64,000 nt of DNA, taken from Hwanghaeella sp964350445 (GTDB taxonomy: Bacteria > Pseudomonadota > Alphaproteobacteria > UBA8366 > Aestuariispiraceae). A program made the translations under genes and the position numbers. This document shows, one piece after another, positions 7,503 through 14,597 of this stretch (within the stretch, counting starts at the first letter, position 1; every line of letters starts with the position of its first letter). Location of the stretch: the NCBI GenBank assembly GCA_964350445.1, contig CAYGKA010000009.1:1-64000 (forward strand). The letters are read 5' to 3'. The notes under the pieces are model-generated. The model saw only the letters and a list, made by a program, of their open reading frames with translations. It had not been told where the DNA came from and did not search any database.

Positions 7503-8816
7503 ATGTACCCGATTCTTTGTGCCCTGTTCGCAATTGTACTCGCCGCCGCGGCGCCGGCTTGGGCCGAAAAGCGAGTGGCATTGGTGATCGGGAATGGCGC
7601 TTATAAGACTCAGCCGCTCAGGAACCCCGCGAGTGATGCGGAACTAATGGCGATAACGTTGGGCGATCTCGGTTTCGAGGTCGTCAAGGAAATTGACGCG
7701 GACCGGCGTGGCATTGCTCGCGCCGTCCGCAAATTTGGGTCCCTGCTGCAGTTGGCGGGGCAGGACGCTGTGGGTTTCGTATTTTATGCTGGCCACGGGA
7801 TTCAATCGAGAGGGGAGAACTATATGATCCCCGTCGATGCCCATATCGAAGATGCGTTGGATGTAGAGTTGGAAGGATTTCCGGCCTCGACGCTTCTAAG
7901 CAGCCTTGATGCAGCTGGTAATCGTTTAAACATCGTCGTCATGGATGCGTGTCGCAATAACCCATACGAGGCGGCGACCCGGGCAGGGGGAGGTGGGCTG
8001 GCGCGCATGGATGCGCCATCAGGAACTTTGATCGCGTATTCAACGGCCCCGGGGAAAGTTGCCGCTGATGGTCGTGGCAAGAACAGCCCTTATACCCAGG
8101 CTCTTGCGAGGGCAATCAAGAAGCCCGGCGCTCCGGTAGAAGAAGTCTTCAAGGAGGTTCGAATCCGTGTGATGGATAGGACCGGCTCTCAACAAGTTCC
8201 CTGGGAGAGCTCGTCGCTGACCGGTAGTTTCTACTTTGTTGAGGACACACCTGAGGCGAAAACGGCTTCGTCGACCGCCAATGTTACATCGACCGCGGCC
8301 ACGGAAAGTAGTCCAAGAAGTGCGAGTGGAGCTGATCTAACAGCGCTTGACCTAGCTTTCTGGAATTCCATCAAGGACAGCCAGACCGAAGCAGATTTCA
8401 CGGCGTACCTTCAACAATTTCCCAATGGCACCTTTGCTGCGTTGGCGAGGAACCGACTGGAGAGTGTCCAGCCAGCTAAGTCCGGGGAGGGTGGGAATGT
8501 TTCAAACTGCTCCGGCAAATTCACTACATGGTGGGAGGACACTGAGATTGCGATGCTGCTCGATGTAGCGCCGGATGGATCCGTGAAGGGCAGCTACGAT
8601 TACGAACAAGGACAGCTTCAGGGCCAGATCACCGACAACGTATTGATTGGAAGATACTTGCAGAATGGAAATGGTCAAAAAGGGGATGTTTCCTTTACGT
8701 TCGATGAGCAGTGTAACTGGTTTACGGGAACTTGGCGGAATACCTCCAACCTGTTCACCTTTTCTGGTGAGTGGATTGGTTGCAAGGACCCACTAGGCGA
8801 CTGCCCTAGAAACTAG
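7503..8816 (+). CDS. Secreted caspase-like (peptidase C14) protein
   Basis: A 437-residue protein with a signal peptide (residues 1-21, ending PAWA) and a caspase p20-like domain (about 22-240). Catalytic His98 is in YAGHG and Cys150 in DACRNNP, so the dyad is intact. A Ser/Thr/Ala-rich linker (about 255-285) leads to a short helical segment (FTAYLQQFPNGTFAALARNR, about 310-325) found in many alphaproteobacterial caspase-like proteins. The last 110 residues are a beta-rich domain (WWEDTEIAMLLDV to GEWIGCKD) I do not recognise. The ATG at 7503 follows GAAAGAGAG and begins the signal peptide. Substrate unknown; the bacterial relatives usually cleave after basic residues. The gene is visibly more AT-rich than the transporter genes, consistent with transfer. 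Confidence 0.87.
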   Translation: MYPILCALFAIVLAAAAPAWAEKRVALVIGNGAYKTQPLRNPASDAELMAITLGDLGFEVVKEIDADRRGIARAVRKFGSLLQLAGQDAVGFVFYAGHGIQSRGENYMIPVDAHIEDALDVELEGFPASTLLSSLDAAGNRLNIVVMDACRNNPYEAATRAGGGGLARMDAPSGTLIAYSTAPGKVAADGRGKNSPYTQALARAIKKPGAPVEEVFKEVRIRVMDRTGSQQVPWESSSLTGSFYFVEDTPEAKTASSTANVTSTAATESSPRSASGADLTALDLAFWNSIKDSQTEADFTAYLQQFPNGTFAALARNRLESVQPAKSGEGGNVSNCSGKFTTWWEDTEIAMLLDVAPDGSVKGSYDYEQGQLQGQITDNVLIGRYLQNGNGQKGDVSFTFDEQCNWFTGTWRNTSNLFTFSGEWIGCKDPLGDCPRN

Positions 8817-8970
8817 GTGTATAACCGATGCCACCTAGGCTCGTTTTTGCCTTCTTGTTCCGGCATGGATAGGCCCATTGGGCAAGAAATACTTTCGAAC
8901 CTAGGGCTGATAGTCCCGAGTACGGTTTTCGTAGCAATGTATTACGCTGGACTGCGCGAGAACTGAACCT

Positions 8971-9165
8971 GTCACCATCCGTGAGTTGGCGGAGGAGGGG
9001 ATGACCTGCATCCTCGTCACCCATGAAATGGGTTTTGCGCGCGAAGTGGCGAACCATATCTATTTCACGGACCGTGGCGTCATCGTCGAACATGGCCCGC
9101 CGAAAACCTTCTTCACCGAATCCAGGGATCCCCGCACGAAGGAATTCCTCAGTCAGATTCTGTAG
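8971..9165 (+). pseudogene. 3' fragment of the amino acid ABC ATPase gene (copy B)
   Basis: Aligns without gaps to 6452-6646 (offset 2519). The first 140 bp differ at a single base. The last 55 bp (from 9111) differ at 17 positions, mostly synonymous, and still encode DPRTKEFLSQIL and a stop (TAG). It encodes only the last 64 residues of the ATPase (H-loop onward), so it is not a functional ATPase. It caps the DUF411-caspase segment. Confidence 0.93.
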
Positions 9166-9247
9166 GCCGCATTCCGGGGTTTTATTCGTCAAAAAAGCTG
9201 GGGAGAGCAAGGCTCCTGCCTAGAACGGTTTGCACACCGGCTCAGTT

Positions 9248-9267
9248 CCTGGTGCGCCGGCACCAGG
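9248..9267. terminator. Perfect 8-bp hairpin downstream of ATPase fragment B
   Basis: CCTGGTGC, loop GCCG, GCACCAGG, followed within 7 nt by a pyrimidine run (CCCTTTT). Its position 83 bp after the fragment stop suggests an old operon terminator. Confidence 0.45.
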
Positions 9268-9361
9268 CTTCACCCTTTTCCATACGGGCCAATCCGCCCG
9301 CCAATACGATGGCAATCATGCGTGCGGGCTGGGCACAGACACCTTTGCCGGCAGAAATAGG

Positions 9362-9392
9362 AATGGAGAGATCCCGGGCGGATCTCTCCATT
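9362..9392. terminator. Perfect 13-bp hairpin
   Basis: Positions 9362-9374 are the exact reverse complement of 9380-9392, with a 5-nt loop CGGGC. There is no U-tract on the plus strand; on the minus strand the stem is followed by CCTATTTC. It could be a terminator, a regulatory hairpin or a recombination scar. Confidence 0.45.
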
Positions 9393-9661
9393 TGTCATGA
9401 GCACAGGGCGAGGGACGTTTGCGGTTCTGCCGGTTACACCGATACGTCCGTGGGATGCGGTCCTTGCAAGGGATGGTCGGGGTTGTCGTCGAAACTTTGG
9501 TCATTATCGAGCATCATGGGTCGTTCCTGTTCCTTTGCGTTTGTCGTGACGATGGCCCCACTTTTCTGTTGTCCGTGGAACGGACCGCATCTGTTTCAGC
9601 CTCGCCTTCCTATACCTGGGACCTTCTTTGAAAGTTAAAACACCGAAAAAAATGAATTTCC

Positions 9662-9678
9662 GATAGGAATTTCCTATC
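9662..9678. promoter_or_regulatory. Palindromic LysR-type box upstream of the LysR gene
   Basis: GATAGGAA-T-TTCCTATC: perfect 8-bp arms around one central base, containing a T-N11-A LysR motif, 46 bp before the chosen start codon. Probable autoregulatory site of the LysR protein. Confidence 0.5.
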
Positions 9679-9723
9679 TATCTGCTTTAGGGTTTCGGAC
9701 GGGCTTTGGGAAGGATTTTGACG

Positions 9724-10653
9724 GTGCGTTCCAAGATCACGTTGAAGCAGCTTGAGATGATGATATCGCTCGGGGCTGAATTGAATTTCAGGAAGGCGGC
9801 GGAGCGGGTCGGCGTGAGTCAGCCGTCTCTCAGCGCCCAAATCCAAGCGCTGGAGGAAGCGGTCGGCCTCAAATTGGTCGAACGGGCGCGCAGCGGCACC
9901 ATCCTGACCCCGGCGGGAAGGGAAGTACTTCGCCGTGCGCAGACCGTTATGGGGGAAGTGCGCGGCATGGAGGACTATGCGTCCGACATGCGTCTTGGCC
10001 CGGCCGGGACCATTCGACTGGGCACCAAAACGACCCTGGGGCCTTATATTCTGCCGCGTCTGGTTTCCCGCCTGCATCGGGAAAGTCCCGAGCTTCGGCT
10101 TTATATCCGCGAGAGCGTGCCGAGAGACCTTGAAGTAGAGCTTTACAACGGCGTGCACGATTTGATCCTGGTGCAATTGCCCGTCGCCGACACGGATTTA
10201 GCGTTCACACGCTTGTTCCGGGAGCCGCTATACTTGGCGGTTGCGTCGGATCATCCGCTTGCGTCCCGAAAAGCGATCGAGCCGGAGATGCTCAAGGGGT
10301 TGGAGGTTCTGTCGCTCAACCCCAGTTTTCATCTCCACGATCAGGTCCTGTCCCTGTGCCGGGAATTCGGCGCGACGCTGTTGCGCGACTATGAAGGGAC
10401 TAGCCTCGACGCACTTCGGCAGATGGTGGGCATGGGGATGGGAACGACCTTCCTGCCGGCCCTCTATGTGCAGTCCGAACTGCCCTCCAGGGACGACGTT
10501 TCCATAGTGGAGATTGTGGGCAAGCCGACCTATCGTTCCATAGGCCTCGCCTGGCGCAAATCGGCGGGCCGTGTTTCCGCCTTCCACCTCATCGCCGACA
10601 CGATCAGGAAGGTGGTGAAACAACACTATCCTCAACTGATTTTGGAAAGCTGA
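9724..10653 (+). CDS. LysR-family transcriptional regulator, OxyR-like but lacking the peroxidatic cysteine
   Basis: About 309 residues: LysR HTH at the N-terminus (LNFRKAAERVGVSQPSLSAQ) and a substrate-binding domain closest in pattern to OxyR (MGMGTTFLPALYV, then YRSIGLAWRK). Aligned by eye to E. coli OxyR, the HCLRDQ segment with Cys199 reads FHLHDQ here, so that Cys is replaced by His, while the Cys equivalent to Cys208 (LSLCREFGA) is retained. Classical disulfide peroxide sensing is therefore unlikely. Start: GTG at 9724 has GGGAAGGA 8 nt upstream; TTG codons at 9706 and 9718 are in frame. It sits alone between two ATPase gene-end copies. Confidence 0.88.
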   Translation: MRSKITLKQLEMMISLGAELNFRKAAERVGVSQPSLSAQIQALEEAVGLKLVERARSGTILTPAGREVLRRAQTVMGEVRGMEDYASDMRLGPAGTIRLGTKTTLGPYILPRLVSRLHRESPELRLYIRESVPRDLEVELYNGVHDLILVQLPVADTDLAFTRLFREPLYLAVASDHPLASRKAIEPEMLKGLEVLSLNPSFHLHDQVLSLCREFGATLLRDYEGTSLDALRQMVGMGMGTTFLPALYVQSELPSRDDVSIVEIVGKPTYRSIGLAWRKSAGRVSAFHLIADTIRKVVKQHYPQLILES

Positions 10654-10753
10654 TCACGCAACATTTGGGCGCGCGGTCCATTGGGATGGAACGTGAACCG
10701 GCCTAACTTCATATCATTTTAGGGATTGTATCCGACGACAACGCCTCCTCCCT

Positions 10754-10792
10754 GACCCCCGCAACAAGGAATTCCTCAGGCAGATTTTGCAG
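10754..10792 (+). pseudogene. Short copy of the ABC ATPase 3' end (copy C)
   Basis: Thirteen codons read DPRNKEFLRQILQ in the ATPase frame, matching the last 12 residues of the ATPase, with the stop codon changed TAG to CAG. It shares a 14-bp identical core (AAGGAATTCCTCAG) with copy B. There is no further homology upstream of 10754. Confidence 0.75.
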
Positions 10793-10856
10793 GCTGGCCA
10801 CGGGGCGATGAGGGGTCGGTTTCCCCCGAATAAGGTTCACGTGCAGGGTGAATCTG

Positions 10857-10880
10857 CCGTACCGTAGATCCCGGGTACGG
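10857..10880. promoter_or_regulatory. Inverted repeat upstream of the unrecognised gene
   Basis: CCGTACC and GGTACGG, perfect 7-bp arms with a 10-nt spacer, ending 17 bp before the start codon at 10898. A possible operator or RNA hairpin near the ribosome-binding site. Confidence 0.35.
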
Positions 10881-10897
10881 AAGGAAACAGATCAGGA

Positions 10898-11620
10898 ATG
10901 ACCGAACGTCATAACTGGGGTCCGCAACAATGGGCCGACTATATCATCGCAGCACACGGCCGAACCGTCGCGTCGATTGTCGAGACCGGCAAGCGATGGG
11001 GTGAGTATAGAGAGGCCGTCCATGCCGATAAGCAAATCGGCTGGGGCGACAAGGTGTTCGACCTGACCGGCTACCAGAAGCGGAGCGCCAACCGGCACAT
11101 CCTGATCCATGAAAAATTGAGTCCCATTGGGACCCGATTTTCCGAACTGCCGTCTTCCTGGCGCGCCCTGTCGGAACTGGCGCTGTTGGACACCGACAAG
11201 ATCGAAGCCCTGCTCGACGCAGGCTTGGTTGCACGGTCGTCCACCCGCAAGGACATCGTCGCCGCGGTCAAACTTGCCAAGGACATCCTACCCCAGGACT
11301 TCCGCATCAAATTCGGCAAGGCCTATTACGACGACCTGCGGGACGCCATGGCCGAGTTCCTGGCTGTGGCCGATGCCGCCAAGGGCGAAACGGCAAAACC
11401 CGTCGCCAACGAAAATTCGGAAGGTGAGGGCCCTAGTCCCGCTGCCGCTGAAGCCGACCCCCGCGTCCGGGCCGTCCGGAACAGGCTGCGCGGGTTCAAC
11501 ACATGGGTCGAGAAGGCCGAGAAACCGTTCGAACACCCGGACGCCAGACGGGAGATGGTCGATTTCATCACGCACTGGGCCGGCCGGTTTGGCCTTTCGG
11601 TCACAAAAAACAGCGGATAG
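10898..11620 (+). CDS. Unrecognised protein, weakly DUF3102/ParB-associated in pattern
   Basis: A 240-residue soluble protein without signal peptide or membrane segment. The N-terminal half (GRTVASIVETGKRWGEYREA, then GWGDKVFDLTGYQKRSANRH, then LPSSWRALSELALL) has the layout of helical proteins such as DUF3102 found on plasmids, phages and islands: a lysine/arginine-rich helix, a Trp before a turn, an S/T-A-N/R motif, then LPxSWxxLxELA. A proline/alanine/glutamate linker (about 160-185) leads to a charged C-terminal helix region ending in FITHWAGRFGLS. A role in DNA binding is a guess from that layout. It is framed by ATPase-end copies C and D. Confidence 0.6.
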   Translation: MTERHNWGPQQWADYIIAAHGRTVASIVETGKRWGEYREAVHADKQIGWGDKVFDLTGYQKRSANRHILIHEKLSPIGTRFSELPSSWRALSELALLDTDKIEALLDAGLVARSSTRKDIVAAVKLAKDILPQDFRIKFGKAYYDDLRDAMAEFLAVADAAKGETAKPVANENSEGEGPSPAAAEADPRVRAVRNRLRGFNTWVEKAEKPFEHPDARREMVDFITHWAGRFGLSVTKNSG

Positions 11621-11663
11621 GCATTGGTGTCGCAGAGTTCGACCCGCCAGCGTCGTCACTGAG

Positions 11664-11708
11664 TTGAAAGACCCTCGTACGATGAAGTTCGTCAGCCAGA
11701 CTGTGTAA
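11664..11708 (+). pseudogene. Short copy of the ABC ATPase 3' end (copy D)
   Basis: Fifteen codons read LKDPRTMKFVSQTV plus stop, matching the ATPase terminus KDPRTKEFLSQIL plus stop; 31 of 40 bases from the GAC codon onward match the intact gene. It is followed 14 nt later by a GC-rich hairpin. It closes the third accessory segment. Confidence 0.72.
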
Positions 11709-11722
11709 GGGCGGATATGCCA

Positions 11723-11743
11723 ACGCCGCCCTGGGGGCGGCGT
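11723..11743 (+). terminator. GC-rich hairpin after ATPase-end copy D
   Basis: ACGCCGCC, loop CTGGG, GGCGGCGT: perfect 8-bp stem. It might be the original terminator of the ABC operon, displaced about 5 kb from the present ATPase stop. There is no strong U-tract. It also lies downstream of the convergent NIPSNAP gene. Confidence 0.45.
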
Positions 11744-11773
11744 CGAAGCATCGTTTCAAGAAACCTTGCGTGT

Positions 11774-12097
11774 TTATTTCATGACGGACATCGCCGTTGG
11801 CACGATCCGCTCGACCTTGATGGTTTCACGGTTGATGCATTGGCCGACACGCGCACTCAGGTTGTTCTTCCATTCGTCGCTTTCATAGACCGCGGCATAA
11901 AGCGCCTTGCGGTGCTCCTCGTCCTCGAACCGGCGGATCCAGATGTAAAGCCCGTCATTATCTTCGACGCGAAAACTGCCGGCGATGACCATGCCGCGCG
12001 CGACCTGCATCGGCAGTATCTCCTTCTCCATCAGCTCGATCCATTCGTCGATCTTACCGGGGCGGATCTCGTAGGTGCGCAACTCGTAGAATGCCAT
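11774..12097 (-). CDS. NIPSNAP family protein
   Basis: A 107-residue ferredoxin-like (dimeric alpha-beta barrel) protein. The start MAFYELRTYEIRPGKIDEW and the motif GLYIWIRRFEDEEHR are hallmarks of the NIPSNAP family, which is small and of uncertain function in bacteria. It stands alone in orientation with the dihydroorotase-like gene upstream (about 106 bp away). The gene marks the return to ordinary chromosome after the accessory tract. Confidence 0.9.
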   Translation of the reverse strand: MAFYELRTYEIRPGKIDEWIELMEKEILPMQVARGMVIAGSFRVEDNDGLYIWIRRFEDEEHRKALYAAVYESDEWKNNLSARVGQCINRETIKVERIVPTAMSVMK

Positions 12098-12203
12098 TCG
12101 TTCCCTCCATCACATGGGATTGTTTTCATTGCCGTGAGCATTCCACAGGGATGCGGCAAGTGCCAGCGCATTGGCGGTGCAATTTGTGACGCCGTGTAAA
12201 CTC

Positions 12204-13538
12204 TTAGAGTGTGTCCTGGAATTGGACCTGCTCGCCCAGGGGCGAGCCGATGAGTTCATCTTCCCGCATAACCGTGTTGCCGCGGATGACCGTCGCCTTG
12301 GGCCAGGCGGTGACGCGTTTGCCGTCGTATGGCGTCCAGGCCGATTTGCTCTTGATCCAGCCGTCGGTGATTTCCCGGTCGGCCTTCATGTCCACCACCG
12401 TGAAGTCGGCGTCATAGCCAAGGGCGACGCGGCCCTTGCCGGCGATCCTGAACACGCGGGCGGGCCCGGCGCTCGTCATGTCGACGAAACGTTCCAGCGT
12501 CAGGCGTCCTTCGTTCACATGGTTCAACATGATAGGCACCAGGGTCTGGACGCCGGTCATCCCGCTCGGGCTTTGCGGATAGGGCTTCGCCTTTTCCTCC
12601 AATGTGTGCGGGGCGTGGTCCGACCCGATGATGTCGACGACCCCGTCGGCGACCGCACGCCACAGCGCCGCGCGCTGTTCCGCATCCCGGATCGGCGGGT
12701 TCATCTGGGCGCGTGACCCGATCCGCTCGTAGTCGTCCGGCGCGCAAAGGGTCAGGTGCTGCGGCGTCGTCTCGACACTGGCGATATGCTTGTGCCGGGC
12801 CAGCAGCGCCATTTCTTCGCCGGTGGTGATATGCAGAACATGGACGCGCCGGCGGGTTTCCTCCGCCAGCTTCAGGACGCGCTGCGTCGCCTTCAAGCAG
12901 ACCTCAACATCCCGCCAGACCGGATGCATGGTGACGGGCGCGCCGTCCGCGACCAGATGGGCGCGTTCCTGCAACCGGTCGTTATCTTCCGCATGAACGG
13001 CGACGACCCGCTTGCCGGCGCCCAATATGCCGCGGATCGTTTCGTCATCGGGCGAAAGCAGGTCGCCTGTCGAAGCGCCCATGAAGATCTTGACGCCGCA
13101 GATGCCCTTCTTGAATTCCAATTCCGGCAGCGTCGCGATATTCGCCGCCGCGCCGCCAACATAGAAGGCATAGTCTGTCCAGGACCGGCCCGCCGCGCGG
13201 TTCAGCTTGTCGTCGATTGCTTCCGCCGTGATGGTCAGCGGCGAGGTGTTCGGCATCTCGAAAAAAGCGGTCACGCCACCCGCCGCAGCCCCGGCAGAGC
13301 CGCAGGCCAGGTCTTCCTTGTGGGTCGGGCCCGGTTCGCGGAAATGGACCTGGCTATCGATCACCCCCGGCAGGACATGCAGGCCGCTGCAATCCAGGGT
13401 CTCCGCAGCGTCCGCCGCCGACAAACTGCCGATCGCGGTTACCTTGCCGTCGCTGACGCCGATATCGACCTCCTGGCGGCCGGACGGGGTGAGGACGATA
13501 CCTCCCTTGAGGACCAGATCGAAACGAAGGGCGGCCAT
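12204..13538 (-). CDS. Dihydroorotase-like amidohydrolase (COG0044) with an altered metal site
   Basis: A 444-residue cyclic amidohydrolase. The usual first metal motif HxH reads DSQVHFREPG here, so the first His is Gln63 while His65 remains. The other positions look intact: Lys150 (VKIFMGAS), His182 (VVAVHAE), His236 (VLHITTG) and Asp307 (GSDHAPHT). The ATG at 13538 follows AAAGGA; an upstream ATG at 13568 lacks a clear site. Expected chemistry is reversible ring opening of dihydroorotate or a related cyclic amide such as a hydantoin or allantoin. The Gln substitution suggests a subfamily with a changed metal centre rather than standard PyrC. No other pyrimidine genes are adjacent. Confidence 0.85.
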   Translation of the reverse strand: MAALRFDLVLKGGIVLTPSGRQEVDIGVSDGKVTAIGSLSAADAAETLDCSGLHVLPGVIDSQVHFREPGPTHKEDLACGSAGAAAGGVTAFFEMPNTSPLTITAEAIDDKLNRAAGRSWTDYAFYVGGAAANIATLPELEFKKGICGVKIFMGASTGDLLSPDDETIRGILGAGKRVVAVHAEDNDRLQERAHLVADGAPVTMHPVWRDVEVCLKATQRVLKLAEETRRRVHVLHITTGEEMALLARHKHIASVETTPQHLTLCAPDDYERIGSRAQMNPPIRDAEQRAALWRAVADGVVDIIGSDHAPHTLEEKAKPYPQSPSGMTGVQTLVPIMLNHVNEGRLTLERFVDMTSAGPARVFRIAGKGRVALGYDADFTVVDMKADREITDGWIKSKSAWTPYDGKRVTAWPKATVIRGNTVMREDELIGSPLGEQVQFQDTL

Positions 13539-13692
13539 GACGGTTCCTTTCTGTTGGCGGGTCTGCAAGCGGGTAGGCTTTGGGACTGCGAGACTCTAAG
13601 CATGCCAGGCCCGGTGCTGCAACGCGTGCCGGGGTTGGATTGTACCCGAAACCGGTTACCCTTGCGCGGGGTGCGGCAGCAGGGAGACGGTA

Positions 13693-14574
13693 ATGATTGA
13701 GACACGGGAACACCCGAAGAAATTCGTCTCGGTGAAAGGCAAACGGATGGCCTATGTGGAGATGGGCGAGGGCGATCCGATCGTCTTTCTTCACGGCAAT
13801 CCGACATCGTCCTATCTTTGGCGGAACATCATGCCGGACCTCGCCGGTCTGGGGCGCTGCATCGCGCCCGACCTGATTGGCATGGGCGACAGCGACAAGC
13901 TGGAGGAGTCCGGCCCCGATCGGTACCGCTTCGTCGAACACCGAGAGTACCTGGACGGCTTCCTTGAGGCGGCTGGTGTGTCAGGAAAGGTGATCCTGGT
14001 CGTGCATGACTGGGGGTCGGCGCTTGGGTTCGATTGGGCCAATCGACATCGCGACCGGGTACAGGGGATCGCCTATATGGAAGGGATCGTCCGTCCTTTA
14101 ACCTGGGACGAGTTCAACCAGGATGCGCGTCCCGTGTTCGAAGGATTCCGGTCGGAAAAGGGCGAGACGATGGTGCTGGAAAAGAACGTCTTCATCGAAA
14201 GGGTGTTGCCGGGTTCGGTCCTGCGCGACCTGACGGAACAGGAAATGGCTGTCTACCGCCGCCCGTTCTCTGAGCCGGGCGAGGGACGACGCCCCACATT
14301 GACCTGGCCGCGCCAGATACCTCTGGATGGAGAGCCCAGGGATGTCACGGCCATCGTTGCCGATTACGCGGTCTGGATGGCCGGGAACGATGTGCCGAAA
14401 CTCTTCGTCGACGCCGAACCGGGTGCGATCCTGATCGGCGCCCAGCGGGACTTCTGCCGGGAATGGCGGAACCAGGCCACGGTGACCGTGAAAGGCAGCC
14501 ATTTCATCCAGGAAGATTCCCCCGGGGAGATTGCCTCAGCCCTGAAAGATTGGGTAACTGACATTCGCGGATGA
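13693..14574 (+). CDS. Haloalkane dehalogenase (alpha/beta hydrolase, HLD-II type)
   Basis: A 293-residue alpha/beta hydrolase with a full haloalkane dehalogenase set: nucleophile Asp106 followed by halide-binding Trp107 (VVHDWGSALGF), halide-binding Asn36 (HGNPTSSYLW), acid Glu130 (AYMEGIVRP) and base His270 (KGSHFIQED). Glu placed after strand six is the pattern of subfamily II (DhaA, LinB, DmbA). It would hydrolyse a haloalkane to an alcohol and halide in the cytoplasm. It is divergent from the dihydroorotase-like gene; the two starts are 154 bp apart. Confidence 0.92.
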   Translation: MIETREHPKKFVSVKGKRMAYVEMGEGDPIVFLHGNPTSSYLWRNIMPDLAGLGRCIAPDLIGMGDSDKLEESGPDRYRFVEHREYLDGFLEAAGVSGKVILVVHDWGSALGFDWANRHRDRVQGIAYMEGIVRPLTWDEFNQDARPVFEGFRSEKGETMVLEKNVFIERVLPGSVLRDLTEQEMAVYRRPFSEPGEGRRPTLTWPRQIPLDGEPRDVTAIVADYAVWMAGNDVPKLFVDAEPGAILIGAQRDFCREWRNQATVTVKGSHFIQEDSPGEIASALKDWVTDIRG

Positions 14575-14597
14575 CCCGCAAGGGCCGGGGGGCGTGA

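Larger units (their letters stand above)
9166..9723. other. Intergenic region with two perfect hairpins and a palindrome; no gene seen
   Basis: 558 bp between ATPase fragment B and the LysR gene. I see no convincing coding frame on either strand. It holds hairpins at 9248-9267 and 9362-9392 and a palindrome at 9662-9678 (listed separately). The last 100 bp are AT-rich and are likely the LysR promoter. Confidence 0.6.

Noticed and set aside
6647..11773. Search for an integrase, transposase, tRNA end or terminal inverted repeats that would explain the insertion tract.
   Set aside because: None was found on either strand; the only repeats are the ATPase gene ends themselves.
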